In this document: in pieces, positions 34,558 through 45,311 of the stretch
How the letters are laid out: the number at the start of each line of letters is the position of its first letter
How positions within the stretch are numbered: position 1 is the stretch's first letter
Origin: Cristatella mucedo
Taxonomy: Eukaryota > Bryozoa > Phylactolaemata > Cristatellidae
Direction of reading: 5' to 3'
Length of the DNA: 64,000 nucleotides
Assembly (NCBI GenBank): GCA_009760855.2
Contig: WPIO01000024.1
Span: forward strand, 1,663,501 to 1,727,500
Program-made: the position numbers and the translations under genes
The notes under the pieces: generated by a model
The model's input: the letters and a program-made list of their open reading frames with translations, nothing else
Told to the model about the DNA's origin: nothing
Database searches by the model: none

Positions 34558-35970
34558 TAATAATAACAATAATTCACTTGATAAAGCGCCCTCAGAGAAC
34601 TTAATCTCTCTCTCTAGGCGCTTTACATTTACTGAAAAGTGAAATGCAATTGAATGGTAAGTAAAATCATGCTTGAAAAACAAACGAAATGAATAATATG
34701 GTTAGGGGTGACATGCACAGGGTCAGCATGCGAATGTGGTTAGTGGCAGCATGCACAGTGTCAGCACGCATAAGCACATCAAGGACGAATCACAGGGACC
34801 CACTAAATGCTGTCCTAAATAGGTGTGTTTTTAGGTTCCTTTTAAATGTGGTCAGGTCAGGGGATGTTCTGACGCAGGTCGGGAGGGAGTTCCAGGCTTT
34901 GGGAGCATATGAACTAAATGCACGGTCTCCAAAAGATTTGAGGTTTGTACGAGGTATTTCTAGACTGTTGGATTCCGAAAAGCAGGTGGTACGATGCTTG
35001 GCCTGATGGGGTAGTATATCTGAAAGATAGGCTGGAGCCATAGAATGAAGAGACCTAAAAGTGAGCGACAAAACCTTGAAGTCCTTAGATGTGGTATCCT
35101 TATCTAAACAAGCCCGAATTTTAGCAATGTTATGAAGCTGAAAATAGGCTGATTTGACTGTGGAGCTGATATGGTCGTCTAACGAGAGGTCGCTTTGGAA
35201 TATGACACCTAGATTTCGAGCTGATTCAACTGGAGATATGCTGGCAGAGCCAATTTTGAGAGTCAGCCTTTCCAATCTCTGAATCACACTGGGTTTGCCC
35301 ATTACAAGTAAGTTAGTTTTATCATCGTTTAGTTTTAGAAAATTTGCTGCCACCCATGTGCGGATGTCCTCAATGCATGCAGCTAGTGAGTTTAGAGAAT
35401 TTGAGGTGCTCGAAGGCTGGGAGGGATCAAAGCAAAGGTACAACTGAGTGTCATCCGCATAGAAGTGAAAGCCTAGATTGTGCTTGGCAATGACATCAGC
35501 AAGAGGCAGAGTATAAACCGTGAAAAGAACCGGACCTAGCACGGAGCTCTGAGGTACTCCATATTTCAGAGGTACTTCAGATGATCTTTGTCCATTCACG
35601 TCAATAGTCTGGAGTCTCCCACTGAGATAGGACCTGAACCACTGCAGAGTAGTGCCAGTGATGCCCAGGCGAGATGAGAGGTTCGCTAGAAGAACTTTGT
35701 CATCGATGGTATCAAAAGCTGCCGAAAGATCAAGCAAAACAAGCAGAGACACTCTACCCATGTCTGCATTCCTAAGTAGGTCGTTGTATACCCGAAGCAA
35801 TGCTGACTCTGTGGAGTGATTAGCTCTAAAGCCAGACTGGAACTTACTAGCAAGGTGTGAGGTTTCGATATACGAGTTCAGCTGGTCCGCCACGACCCGT
35901 TCCAGTGTCTTTGATAGGAATGGTAGAAGGGAAACTGGGCGGTAGTTGCTCAAGTCATTTATAGGCTCCA
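34558..35970 (-). mobile_element. LINE-A (minus), RT region with C-terminal deletion
   Basis: The 3' AAT array and stem-loop lie at 34558-34630, followed by the 3' UTR and a nearly intact RT coding region. It includes NYRPVSLLPFLSKTLERVVADQL, motif A (LLDLSAAFDTIDD), motif B as GVPQSSVLGPVLF (Gly to Ser) and motif C (FHFYADDTQLY). About 65 residues present in siblings ([14 protein letters not shown] to LPVKQRI) are deleted at the TTSK/DFKVLS junction near 35085. The 5' end abuts an inverted LINE-A copy. Confidence 0.85.
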
Positions 35971-36157
35971 ACCTACCCATCAGATCTACTTCCCACCAGG
36001 CGTACCACCATCGTACCACCTGCTTTTCGGAATCTAACTGTTTACCAATACCTCGTACAAACCTCAAATCCTTTGGAGACCGTGCATTTAGTTCGTATGC
36101 TCCCAAAGCCTGGAACTCCCTCCCAACTTGCGTCAGAACATCCCCTGACATGACCAC
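34790..36157 (-). pseudogene. Chimeric open frame across two inverted LINE-A copies
   Basis: A 455-codon open frame. Its first 60-70 codons are the antisense of the plus-strand LINE-A tail (35971-36157), and the rest is the RT of the minus-strand copy. It carries the motif B Gly-to-Ser change and the 65-residue deletion. It is a fortuitous fusion, not a functional ORF2. Confidence 0.75.
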
Positions 36158-36445
36158 ATTTAAAAGGAATTTAAAAACACACCTATTTAGGACAGCCTTT
36201 AGTGGGTCCCTTTGATTCTCCCTTCATGTGCTTATGCGTGCTGACACTGTGCATGCAGCCACTAACCACATTCGCATGCTGACCCTGTGCATGTCACCCC
36301 TTACCGGGTTATTCGTGTTGTTTATCAAGCATGATATCACTCACCATTCAATCGCGTTTCTCTTTGCAGCAAATGTAAAGCGCCTAGAAAGAGATCGAGT
36401 TCTCTGAGGGTGCTTTATCAAGAGCATTGCTATTATTATATATTA
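35971..36445 (+). mobile_element. LINE-A 3' end (plus)
   Basis: Encodes [48 protein letters not shown], then the 3' UTR, the stem-loop at about 36375-36415 and a TTATTATA tail. It is head-to-head with the minus-strand LINE-A. Confidence 0.85.
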
Positions 36446-36449
36446 TTAG

Positions 36450-37510
36450 GTGGTTGTGGCCAAGCTTTTATTAAAGATAGGTGCTGAGTGCAGTGCAAGG
36501 TGCAATTCGTCGGTACCTTGGTAGCCTATGCTTAAAGGCCTGTGCCATTGCTAATGTAGCAATCGATGCTTGCATTTGAAATTCAGATTCAATAATAATG
36601 TGCTCGTCTTGCGTCTCGCGGACGGAGAAGAGCCTAACAAAGGTCAACGTCGAAGCTCATGCGTGACAATATAATAATAATAATAATAATTTACTTAATA
36701 AAAATATGCATGCTTGTGTATGTGCTTGCCTGTGTTTTCGGGTGAACTTGCCAGTGTTAGTACAGTCCCAGTGTGACTGTTGTGCATGGTTGTGGTTGCA
36801 AACCCTCAATCCTCCAGCCATTGGAGCTAAGTCATGCCTTGCTTGCAAACATTTTCATGATTGGTAAGATTGTATATCTATTATAACGACTGTCTGTGCT
36901 CTCCTAATTTTAGCATGACGACCTTAGTTTAACCAACTGCTGGAATGACTAAATTGGTGCATGAATTCCACGGCAGCTGCACTCCATACGAAGTTATATT
37001 CTTCAAACAAACAAACCGGCACAATCGGAATGAGATCCAACAGGCGGCAGTGGCTAGTTGCTATATAAATTTGCTAATATAAAGGCAGCACAGGATTTGC
37101 ACAACCCACTGTTTTATTTGTGCATGTGTTTTGTGTGCGTGTATGCGTGCGTCGACAAGTGTATGTAGATATGTTTAATGTGCTATTTTGGTATGTATGT
37201 TTGTGTTTCAGTGTGAATGCTTGCTTGCCTTTGTGTTTGTTTCGATCAGAGAGAACGCCTGCAAATCCAATCCAACTCACTCTCGGATACAGCAAGGTGT
37301 CTTACCATCTTTACTTGGAACGGCTACTCTGATGTATGATGACTTATGAACGTCGGACTTTAGCCGTAATCTCACGGGCCTGCCCACGGAGATAAGTGGC
37401 CCCCTCTCCGAATAGCAGTTCGGGTGCACCCTTGAGTGTGAGGTGAGGGTGTGTGCTCGCCACGTGTAAATGTGGTTGTGTGCTGATTTTTGGGTGGGTA
37501 TGCACTGTTG
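36450..37510. other. No gene seen
   Basis: Contains a short ATA array near 36672-36690 and a TG-rich degenerate tract at 37110-37240. No coding exon is recognised. Confidence 0.4.
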
Positions 37511-37514
37511 TCTG

Positions 37515-37650
37515 CATGTATATAATTCATTTGTATAGCGCCACAAGAGAACTTAATCTATATTCAGGCGCTTCACATGTGACTCGGGGCTCGACCTCAG
37601 CCAGACCTTGGTCAGGGCGAGCACCTTAACCGCTGGACCAAACCAGCTCA
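37515..37650 (-). mobile_element. SINE-1, full length (minus)
   Basis: The ATAATTCATTTGTATAGCGCC tail, the stem-loop, the CACATGTGACTCGGGGCTCGA linker and B box, and GAGCACCTTAACCGCTGGAC (A box) are all present. Confidence 0.85.
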
Positions 37651-37659
37651 CAAGGGTAT

Positions 37660-38070
37660 TTGCGTTTTCTTTTTCAGTACGTATGAGCCGTGTTCATGTA
37701 CGGTTACCTAATCTTCCGTGCACCTTCGTGCAAGTTATTTATTGCATATTGTTTTCTTATTGAGTTAATAATACGTGTGTTCAGTGACATGTGCCTGGTA
37801 TGCGGTCAGGCACAAAGGTGTGTTATGTCTGTTTATTTTACTTTTTACTGCTTGCAGCTGCAGCAGAACGTATTTACACTCATGAAAACTCTAAACATGC
37901 TTCAAAGTTGTTGTGCTTGGGGTCAGTTATCCTTTGGCTATCGGCTAATTTCAAGAGAAGAACCAATGCACAAATACACGTAAACTTATAGACTTCTTGT
38001 TTGAGCCATTTATCTAGGTAGCTGTGGTTTCGGCACATATGCGATAATAAATATATGACACTCAAAACGT
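37660..38070. other. No gene seen
   Basis: The plus-strand frame 37690-37983 (97 codons, Cys-rich) has no domain I recognise, and no exon borders are evident. Confidence 0.35.
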
Positions 38071-38074
38071 GCCT

Positions 38075-38405
38075 CCATCTACCACTTCTCCCCGACCTGC
38101 GCTGGCTTCACATCAAGCAGTGTGTCGACTTCAAGGTTTCGTCAATCACTTTTTGGTCCCTTTGTTCATCAGCTTCGGCCTCAGGATCTTAACAACTTCC
38201 TTATCAAGCTAGGCATAGTAAAACCTACTCTTCTGACTCATGTCGTCTAACTGTACCTCTAACCAACCTCGAATGCTTTAGAGGCCTTAACTTGAGTTCG
38301 CGTGCTCCCAAAGCATGGAACTCACACACGGCATACTCTGAACTGTCGACATTTTAAAAAGAAGCTAATAACCTATCTATTTCACACATCTGCTCTTCAG
38401 CATGC
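38075..38405 (+). mobile_element. LINE-A fragment (plus), diverged
   Basis: LPLLPDLRWLHIKQCVDFKVSSITF-like, then SRAPKAWNSHTAYSELSTF-like and the LKRS.HIYFTHLLF coding tail. The stem-loop is not preserved. Confidence 0.65.
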
Positions 38406-38424
38406 ATGCATGTATGTATCTCAG

Positions 38425-38778
38425 TCACTAAATCCACAAAGACTACGTGGGTGTTACATAGGAGAGCTGTGTATAGCACACTCGCGGCCAAAGCAGATTT
38501 CGGTACACATTCGGTAGCCAACAGAGTTCATCTCGCGCAGCAAAAGGAAAGTGACAAGAATAGCTGAGTTGGGAGAGCAGTTGAGGTAATGAGGAGCATG
38601 GAAGTAGCAGCTTAGGACAGCTGGAAAGGATGTGCCATTGTCGGCAGCAGGAGAATAGTTGTCGTTGCATAGTAATTGTGGAAGTTAGTTCCACAGTATA
38701 GAACCTGAAGAGAAAAAGCTTCTGTTACCAAAGGTCATTAAGAAGAGGAATGAACACAGCCAATGTATTGCCAATACA
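38425..38778 (-). mobile_element. LINE-B 3' half (minus), left of a nested LINE-A
   Basis: CAGTCACTAAATCCACAAAG, the GTGTTACATAGGAGAG hairpin remains and the conserved 3' UTR up to GCCAATACAATA. The continuation lies at 39860-40155 after a LINE-A insertion. Confidence 0.75.
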
Positions 38779-39859
38779 ATATAACAATAATAATAATAAT
38801 ATTGCACTTGATAAAGCGCCCTCAGAGAACTTAATCTCTTTCTAGGCGCTTTACATTTGCTGCAAAGTGATACGCAATAGAATAGTAAGTAAAATCATGC
38901 TTGAAAAACAAACAAAATGAATAATATGGTTAGGGGTGACATGCACAGGGTCAGCATGCAAATGTGGTTAGTGGCAGCGTGCACAGTGTCAGCACGCATA
39001 AGCACATCAAGGACGAATCACGGGGACCCAATAAATGCTGTCCTAAATAGGTGTTTTTAAGTTTCTTTTAAATGTTGTCAGGTCAGGGGATGTTCTGACG
39101 CAGGTCGGGAGGGAGTTCCAGACTTTGGGAGCATACGAACTAAATGCCCAGTCTCTAAAGGATTTGACGTTTGTACGGGGTATTTGTAGACTGTTGGATT
39201 CCGAAAAGCGGGTGGTACGATGCTTGGCCTGATGGGGGAGTATATCGGAGAGATAGGCTGGAGCCATAGAATGAAGGGACCTAAAAGTGAGCGACGAAAC
39301 CTTGAAGTCAATTCATTGCTTGACTAGTAGCCAGTGCAGGTCGGCGAGAAGTGAAATAATGTGGCAACTGCGAAGCTCACGACAGACAAGCCTAGCTGCA
39401 GAGTTTTGCACCAGCTGCAATCGCCTGATCGCACATGCTGGGAGGCCAGTAAGCAGTGAGTTGCAGAAGTCGAGACGAGATGTCACGAATGCATGGACCA
39501 ACTTGGACGTGGTATCCTTATCTAAACAAGCCCTAATTTTAGCAATGTTATGAAGCTGAAAATAGGCTGATTTGACTGTGGAGCTGATCTGGTCGTCTAA
39601 CGAGAGGTCGCTTTGGAATATGACACCTAGAATTCGAGCTGATTCAACTGGAGATATGCTGGCAGAGCCAATTTTGAAAGTCAGCCTTTCCAATTTCTGA
39701 ATCACACTACGTTTGCCCATAACTAGTAAGTTAGTTTTATCATCGTTTAGTTTTAGAAAATTTGCTGCTATCCATGATCGGATGTCATCAATGCATGCAG
39801 CAAGTGAGTTGAGAGAATTTGAGGTGCTCGAAGGCTGGGAGGGATCAAAGCAAAGGTAC
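38779..39859 (-). mobile_element. LINE-A (minus), nested in LINE-B
   Basis: AAT tail and stem-loop at 38779-38860, 3' UTR, then coding sequence back to MYLCFDPSQPSSTSNSLNSL just after RT motif C. The intact stretch 39313-39861 reads [47 protein letters not shown]. It is truncated immediately after the YADD-TQ region. Confidence 0.85.
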
Positions 39860-40155
39860 AAGACCTGAGAGAACGAGGAGGCTGAAACTGGTGCAGCAGT
39901 TCAGCAAGGTACGAAGGAGCCAAGCAGTGGCAGGCCTTGTGTGTCAGCTTAAGAACTTTGGTCTGCATCCGTTGATCAACCGGCAACCATCCTAGCTCTT
40001 TTAGCAAAGGAGACACGTGGTCAAACCTCTGGGACTTGAAAACTAGCCTTGCAGCCAAATTCATAGCCAGCTGCAGTGGCCCAGTGGCTTTCTTTGGTAG
40101 CCTTGCCAAAAGGGAATTGCAATAATCAAGCCGAGACAGAACTAAGGAGCACAGG
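39860..40155 (-). mobile_element. LINE-B (minus), right part of an interrupted copy
   Basis: Encodes ARLPKKATGPLQLAMNLAARLVFKSQRFDHVSPLLKELGWLPVDQRMQTKVLKLTHKACHCLAPSYLAELLHQFQPPRSLRS, which then runs into antisense LINE-A. It matches the plus-strand copy at 3053-3865. Confidence 0.8.
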
Positions 40156-40159
40156 ATTA

Positions 40160-40645
40160 TATTATATTTGTGATGCAGGTCTCCTTGATCTGCACCCAGA
40201 CTCGACCGATACCCTCACTGATGCAGTGAAAATGACACTTAAGAGTGCTCTTGACATGCATGCTGGTACGAACTTCAAAACCATTGGAGACCGTGCCTTA
40301 AGTTCGTATGCTCCCAAAGCCTGGAACTCACTACCGACGCATGCCACATCGACCCCACATTAACGCATCTGGTTATTACAGCATTTAGTGGGTCATTGTG
40401 ATTTGTCCTTTGTGTGCTTATGCATGCTGACACTATGCCTGCTGCTAACCATATCGACATGTTGACCCTGTGCATATCACACATGACATCGTTAATGCTA
40501 CCAATCATCATTTGGTCCTGCTTTCTTTATTGCTAATGTTACCAATCATCGTTTGGTCATGCTTTCTTTACAACATCGGTACAGTGCATAGAAAGAGATT
40601 CAGTTCTCCGAGGATGCTATACAAACGTATTATCATTATTACTAT
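40160..40645 (+). mobile_element. LINE-A 3' end (plus)
   Basis: Encodes TNFKTIGDRALSSYAPKAWNSLPTHATSTPH, then a diverged 3' UTR with a partial internal duplication (AATGCTACCAATCATC / AATGTTACCAATCATC near 40495 and 40538). It ends in a decayed stem-loop and a TTATTATTATT tail. Confidence 0.7.
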
Positions 40646-40979
40646 TATTATTATAATGTGACCAAGTGCATTTTAGATGCTGTGAAACGATTTCGCCAGG
40701 CGAATACAACACCATTCTAATATCATATAACACATACTGGAGGACATCAGTAATAAAATTTCCTTACAAACAATAGAAAGTGACAGCCGTAAGAGCATGT
40801 CACCATAAACCAACAAGACCTCGTTAGTGAACAGTTTGCTGTTTTTATTGCTTGCAAATTTGGCAGCAGTAGTTACATCATAGCACACAACAAACCAGGA
40901 GTTCAGTCGACTGAACTGAAGTCCAAAAAGTCCGACTATTTCTGCAGATAGCAGATAACGAATGTAAGAATCGCGACAT

Positions 40980-41600
40980 ACTGGACAAAAGTCCTCATAA
41001 ATACTAGCATATACATATACTCGCACAAACAAACAATGCTCTGTACACGCAATTGAACACACATAAAAGCAGACACATAAACCCATTAAAAACACACACA
41101 AGTGATCACATAGCTGTGCATTCAAACACAAGCTACCACATGCTCCAGTAGCACACATATAACGGCACTTCTATGCCATGCCATTAGAAATATTTGTGTG
41201 CATTTACAAATGCCAATATATCACACACAGAAACATCGGTCCTACTGGCAGCACACTGAAACACACCAAAGCAAACACAAAATGTGAGTGTGTGTGTGTT
41301 GACACATACACAAACCAGGCTCCTGCCCACATGTAAGCAAATGTATGCAAACACGCACAAACACACAAGAAATAATCATCAACAGACAAACAAATCCTAA
41401 AAAAATCACGTAGGAAACTTGACAAGACTTGTACAAGTGCAGGCCATGTACATGCATATCGTACATGGCATTGCACCACGATATGTAACACAAATTACAC
41501 AATACCAGCTACTAGCATCACGCATACACGCTAACAAGCGTACAGGCGGTTCAGCAAAAGCGTTTAAGCATCTAGCAACAACCGCACATACGTAGGTACT
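40980..41600. repeat. Degenerate CA-rich tract
   Basis: Long loosely periodic ACACA/CAAACAC-rich sequence with about 10-base drift units. Cys/Val-rich minus-strand frames here are artefacts. Confidence 0.5.
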
Positions 41601-41644
41601 TTCATCATATTCACACAACTGTTATTATTTAATATGTGGGCAGG

Positions 41645-41800
41645 GCAATGCATGCAATGCATGATGCTTCCACTTCACGACCTATGTAGTTGGTTTAAGC
41701 ACTGCAGTGGGCAATCCTTTATTGACTGCCACAAGCAAGATTGAGAGCTGCAAATTATCTGCTGCTGCTACTCAAATGATGCTGCTGATTCAACCGACCT
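41645..41800 (+). mobile_element. SINE-2 fragment (plus)
   Basis: CACTTCACGACC, then CACTGCAGTGGGCAATCCTTTATTGACTGCCACAAGCA and a decayed CTGATTCAACCGACC end. The B box is diverged. Confidence 0.55.
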
Positions 41801-41809
41801 TCACCTTAA

Positions 41810-42475
41810 CATTTACCTGGCACAAACGGTACACATACAAATACACACAAGCAGCAGCAACTGCATCTGCCTTCACACCTCGAAATGTGGAGAAGCAAAC
41901 GTGAACAAATAAAGGTCACGCCTGACAAGTACATGCTTCCATAAACTAACACTAATTATGCACATGGTTATGCAATAACGTTCACAGACACAGACCTGAA
42001 TAAGACAGCGCAGCACATTGACAACAGAAGTCGGTGCTGACGACACGTCTGTCTATCACAAGCTAAAGTATACATGCTGAGCCTATGCTAAGCTAGTGCA
42101 CGATGATTTGAAATCTATTAAAATGTAACACCGAAACACATCAACATAACTCAGGACCACTGAACGTTTGCTTATTGCTGGCATCAAAGTTTAGGTGAAG
42201 CATAAGGTCGACGAAGACAGTGTACTAAAACGAACAAGGTTTCAGTGCAAAATAACGTCAGGCACAGACAATGTGGGTTGTTGAATCTCGGCTTTTGGGG
42301 TGCCACACAGCTGCAGCTCATGCATACTCTCGAAAGATCTACACATGTACATCCAGCCAGATGCCGAATGAAAAGCAATCCCTAAAAAATGATCACACAT
42401 TTGGTTGTTAATCTGGCTAATGCAGTACTCTGGCTGTCGTCGACTTGATGTGCTAAAAGGGGCATTCGAGTAGCT
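41810..42475. other. No gene seen
   Basis: Mixed sequence with CA-rich pieces. No exon or repeat family is recognised. Confidence 0.4.
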
Positions 42476-42479
42476 GGTT

Positions 42480-42665
42480 ATAATAATAAAAATGATACAT
42501 TTGTTACAGCAGCCTCAGAGAACTCAATCTAGGCAATTTACATTTGCTGCAAATGAAGCATGATCAAATGGTTGGTGGTAGCATGCTGATTTAACAACAA
42601 GCACAACAACATGCTTGGAGGTGACATGCACAGGATCAGTAGTTGGTGAAAGTAGTCAGCTGAGG
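42480..42665 (-). mobile_element. LINE-A 3' tail (minus), old
   Basis: AATAATAAAAATGATACATTTGTTACAGCA tail, decayed stem-loop (one arm lost), then GGTGACATGCACAGGATCAG from the 3' UTR. Confidence 0.6.
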
Positions 42666-42732
42666 CAGAACCAGAGCTGAGGCAGAACGGCACAGCCATT
42701 ACAATATTTACAATCATTTGGTAATGCTGTCT

Positions 42733-43424
42733 ATAATAATAATAATAATAATAATATTGCACTTGATAAAGCGCCCTCAGAGAACTTAATCTCTCTCTAG
42801 GCGCTTTACATTTGCTGCAAAGTGATACGCAATAGAATAGTAAGTAAAATCATGCTTGAAAAACAAACAAAATGAATAACATGGTTAGGGGTTACATGCA
42901 CTGGGTCAGCATGCAAATGTGGTTAGTGGCAGCATGAACAGTGTCAGCACGCAAAAGCACATCGAGGACGAATCACAAGGACCCACTAAATGCTGTCCTA
43001 AATAGGTATGTTTTTAAGTTTCTTTTAAATGTGGTCAGGTCAGGGGATGTTCTGATGCAGGTCGGGAGGGAGTTCCAGGCTGTGGGAGCATACGAGCTAA
43101 ATGCACGGTCTCCAAAGGATTTAAGGTTTGTACGAGGTATTTCTAGACTGTTGGATTCCGAAAAGCGAGTGGTACGATGCCTGATGGGGTAGTATATCTG
43201 AAAGATAGGCTGGAGCCATAGAATGAAGAGACCTAAAAGTGAGCGACAAAACCTTGAAGTCAATCCGTTGCTTGACTGGTAACCAGTGCAGGTCGGCGAG
43301 AAGTGGAGTAATGTGGCAACTGCGACGCTCACGACAGACAAGCCTAGCTGCAGAGTTTTGCACCAGCTGCAATCGCCTGACCGCACATGCTGGTAGGCCA
43401 GTAAGCAGTGAGTTGCAGAAGTCT
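42733..43424 (-). mobile_element. LINE-A 3' fragment (minus)
   Basis: AAT array, intact stem-loop, 3' UTR and coding tail. Two frames carry [55 protein letters not shown] and [48 protein letters not shown], separated by a small deletion near 43180. Confidence 0.85.
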
Positions 43425-43500
43425 ATAAAGCATCTGTAAAGTGCCTAGACAGAGATTCGTTTCTCTGATGGTACTATACAATAGCATAATTAGTATTATT
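43425..43500 (+). mobile_element. Solo LINE-A-type 3' tail (plus)
   Basis: GCATCTGTAAAGTGCC, the TAGACAGAG / TTCTCTGATGG arms and an ATTAGTATTATTACT tail, directly abutting the truncated 5' end of the minus-strand LINE-A. Confidence 0.6.
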
Positions 43501-43504
43501 ACTA

Positions 43505-43800
43505 CTATCTTGACAAACTAGATTATATTAGCATACATGGGAAAAACAATCACAAATGGTATCCATCGAAGGCTCACAATAGCGTGAATACACACCCACA
43601 ACCACGCAAGAATGACAGGGAGCATAGTCGAACCTGTACAGAAGCAGACGCATAAATACATCATTAACACAACTATCAACATACCGCAGGGGATATACAC
43701 AAGAATTCACCGAAACAAGAAAACATAAGAACAAGAACTCATACACAAGCATACATGCAAACTTCGTCTGCGACAGGTGCACGATATGCAGCCTGACATT
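43505..43800. repeat. Degenerate ACA-rich tract
   Basis: Loosely repetitive CACAC/ACATACAC sequence, similar in style to 40980-41600. Confidence 0.4.
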
Positions 43801-44194
43801 GGTTGTGGACTTGCTATCCTGGAGTCAATTACAAACACCGAATGGTATAAAATCGTGTATTTTTAGAATGGCACAGGCAGTTAGCTATATGAACTGCACG
43901 CATTGCCAATGTTCACAAAACCGACAGCGAAAGATTTTACCCATTAATTAGGCACAACAATTGACCGCTTCCAACACACCTGTTCTTTATTTGCAGTATC
44001 TAACGCTTGCGATTTCACATGAATGGGCAGCGAATGCCAGAAAACATCTTTACTAGAGCATTCGAGTTTCGGCGCAGTGGGATGTACTGCCGCCTTGTCA
44101 AGTGCGCAAGACCGAAACCAGGGATCACGAAGGGAAGCATAGAATTCGGCTAGCGCAGCCGCACTGACCACATGACTACGGTTCTCCAAACTAC

Positions 44195-45065
44195 AAGGCA
44201 GAAGAACTCACGTATCTTGCAAGGCATTGCTCCAAGCACATCGATTTAGTTATTGATGAGAAATACAAGGCTTTACGACCGCCCGCGGGCTCTTTTCGAG
44301 CCACGACAAGCGCTGTCTGCCAGCTCGGACGGCGCCAGTAACGCGGGGTAAAACGGGTCTTTGTCGAAACACGCGGTTTCAGTTCACGGAAAGTGTATTG
44401 ACAATTTCACGGTACTTTAAGATGAAACAGCAAATTATGATAATTTTGTTTTATGCCTGAGCAAAAACCGTGCAGTTTTGAGTAAAACCAACAAGTTCTG
44501 TCGGATGTGGCGCCCTGCCCGCGCAGGCGACTGCCGTCCCCTGTCCACTGCCTATTTGGCAGTTCATCTAGCAATTAGGCTCTTACGATCGGTGATTTTT
44601 AAATACATTATCACATGCACTAACTTGTTTTGAAATCCCATAGGGACATGCGATGCGATTAGCATTCGTTGTAGGCTACCACCGGGCGCACGTTTTCCTA
44701 CTCGCACAATTACGACAAATGAAATTGCACGAGATCACATTCTTAAAATCTATCTTTACATTCTGGTATCACTACACGTCATTGAGCACACGAAAGCTCA
44801 TCGTAAGCATATATTCGCACTTCCGGATTTGTGGCTAGGTGTCCGCTACGGTCAATATCCCGGAGCCGGTCCCATAGGGTATGTTTCGTGTCTGACTGTA
44901 CCGTATTGCAGCAGTTTTCAATAGGTAGTATATTTATTAAACCTAAGTGGTAGCCAATGAGTTTACCCAACGCTCCTTTGGACAGGTTCGAGCCGAAGGT
45001 GATGTTAACACCGTTTGGTGCGCCTTGTGAAGACTCGATGCCACCCAGCCGCCCGCGGAGGCTCA
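44195..45065. other. No gene supported upstream of ERp29
   Basis: A minus-strand open frame at 44779-45066 has protein-like composition but no ATG and no recognised domain. CCGCCCGC and GCCACGACAAGCG patches occur near 44280-44320. Confidence 0.35.
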
Positions 45066-45311
45066 CCGCCTCCCATTGGTATTATGCTACGCACGAAACG
45101 CGCTAATGAGTATGCCTGGCTTGAGTAGGGCCCCAGTGAGGAATTGATTCCTCAGCGGAAGAGTTTACCAAGCGGATGAAAGGGCGGAAACGCGCTGGTG
45201 TAGCGAGGCCAGCCTTTAGGCTACGTGAATTGATCTTATTGGCTAGGCAGGAGTGGAGGACTATTTAATCATTGGAGCGCCTGGCGCCGCGTCGCCAACG
45301 ATCCTAGAACG
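45066..45311 (+). promoter_or_regulatory. ERp29 upstream region, putative promoter
   Basis: Two inverted CCAAT boxes (ATTGG at 45075 and in TTATTGGCTAGG near 45237) and a TATTTAA-like element near 45262 lie within 240 bases of the ERp29 start. The stretch is CG-richer than its flanks. The transcription start is not defined. Confidence 0.5.

Noticed and set aside
39768..40109. 113-codon minus-strand frame with unusual C-terminus
   Set aside because: It fuses LINE-B coding to antisense-frame LINE-A at an insertion junction.
40673..41158. 161-codon minus-strand frame starting with ATG
   Set aside because: Its first part is the degenerate CA tract and the rest has no recognisable domain, so chance is the simpler reading.
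44779..45066. Minus-strand frame considered as first exon of a gene divergent from ERp29
   Set aside because: It has no ATG, an upstream in-frame stop and no recognised domain.
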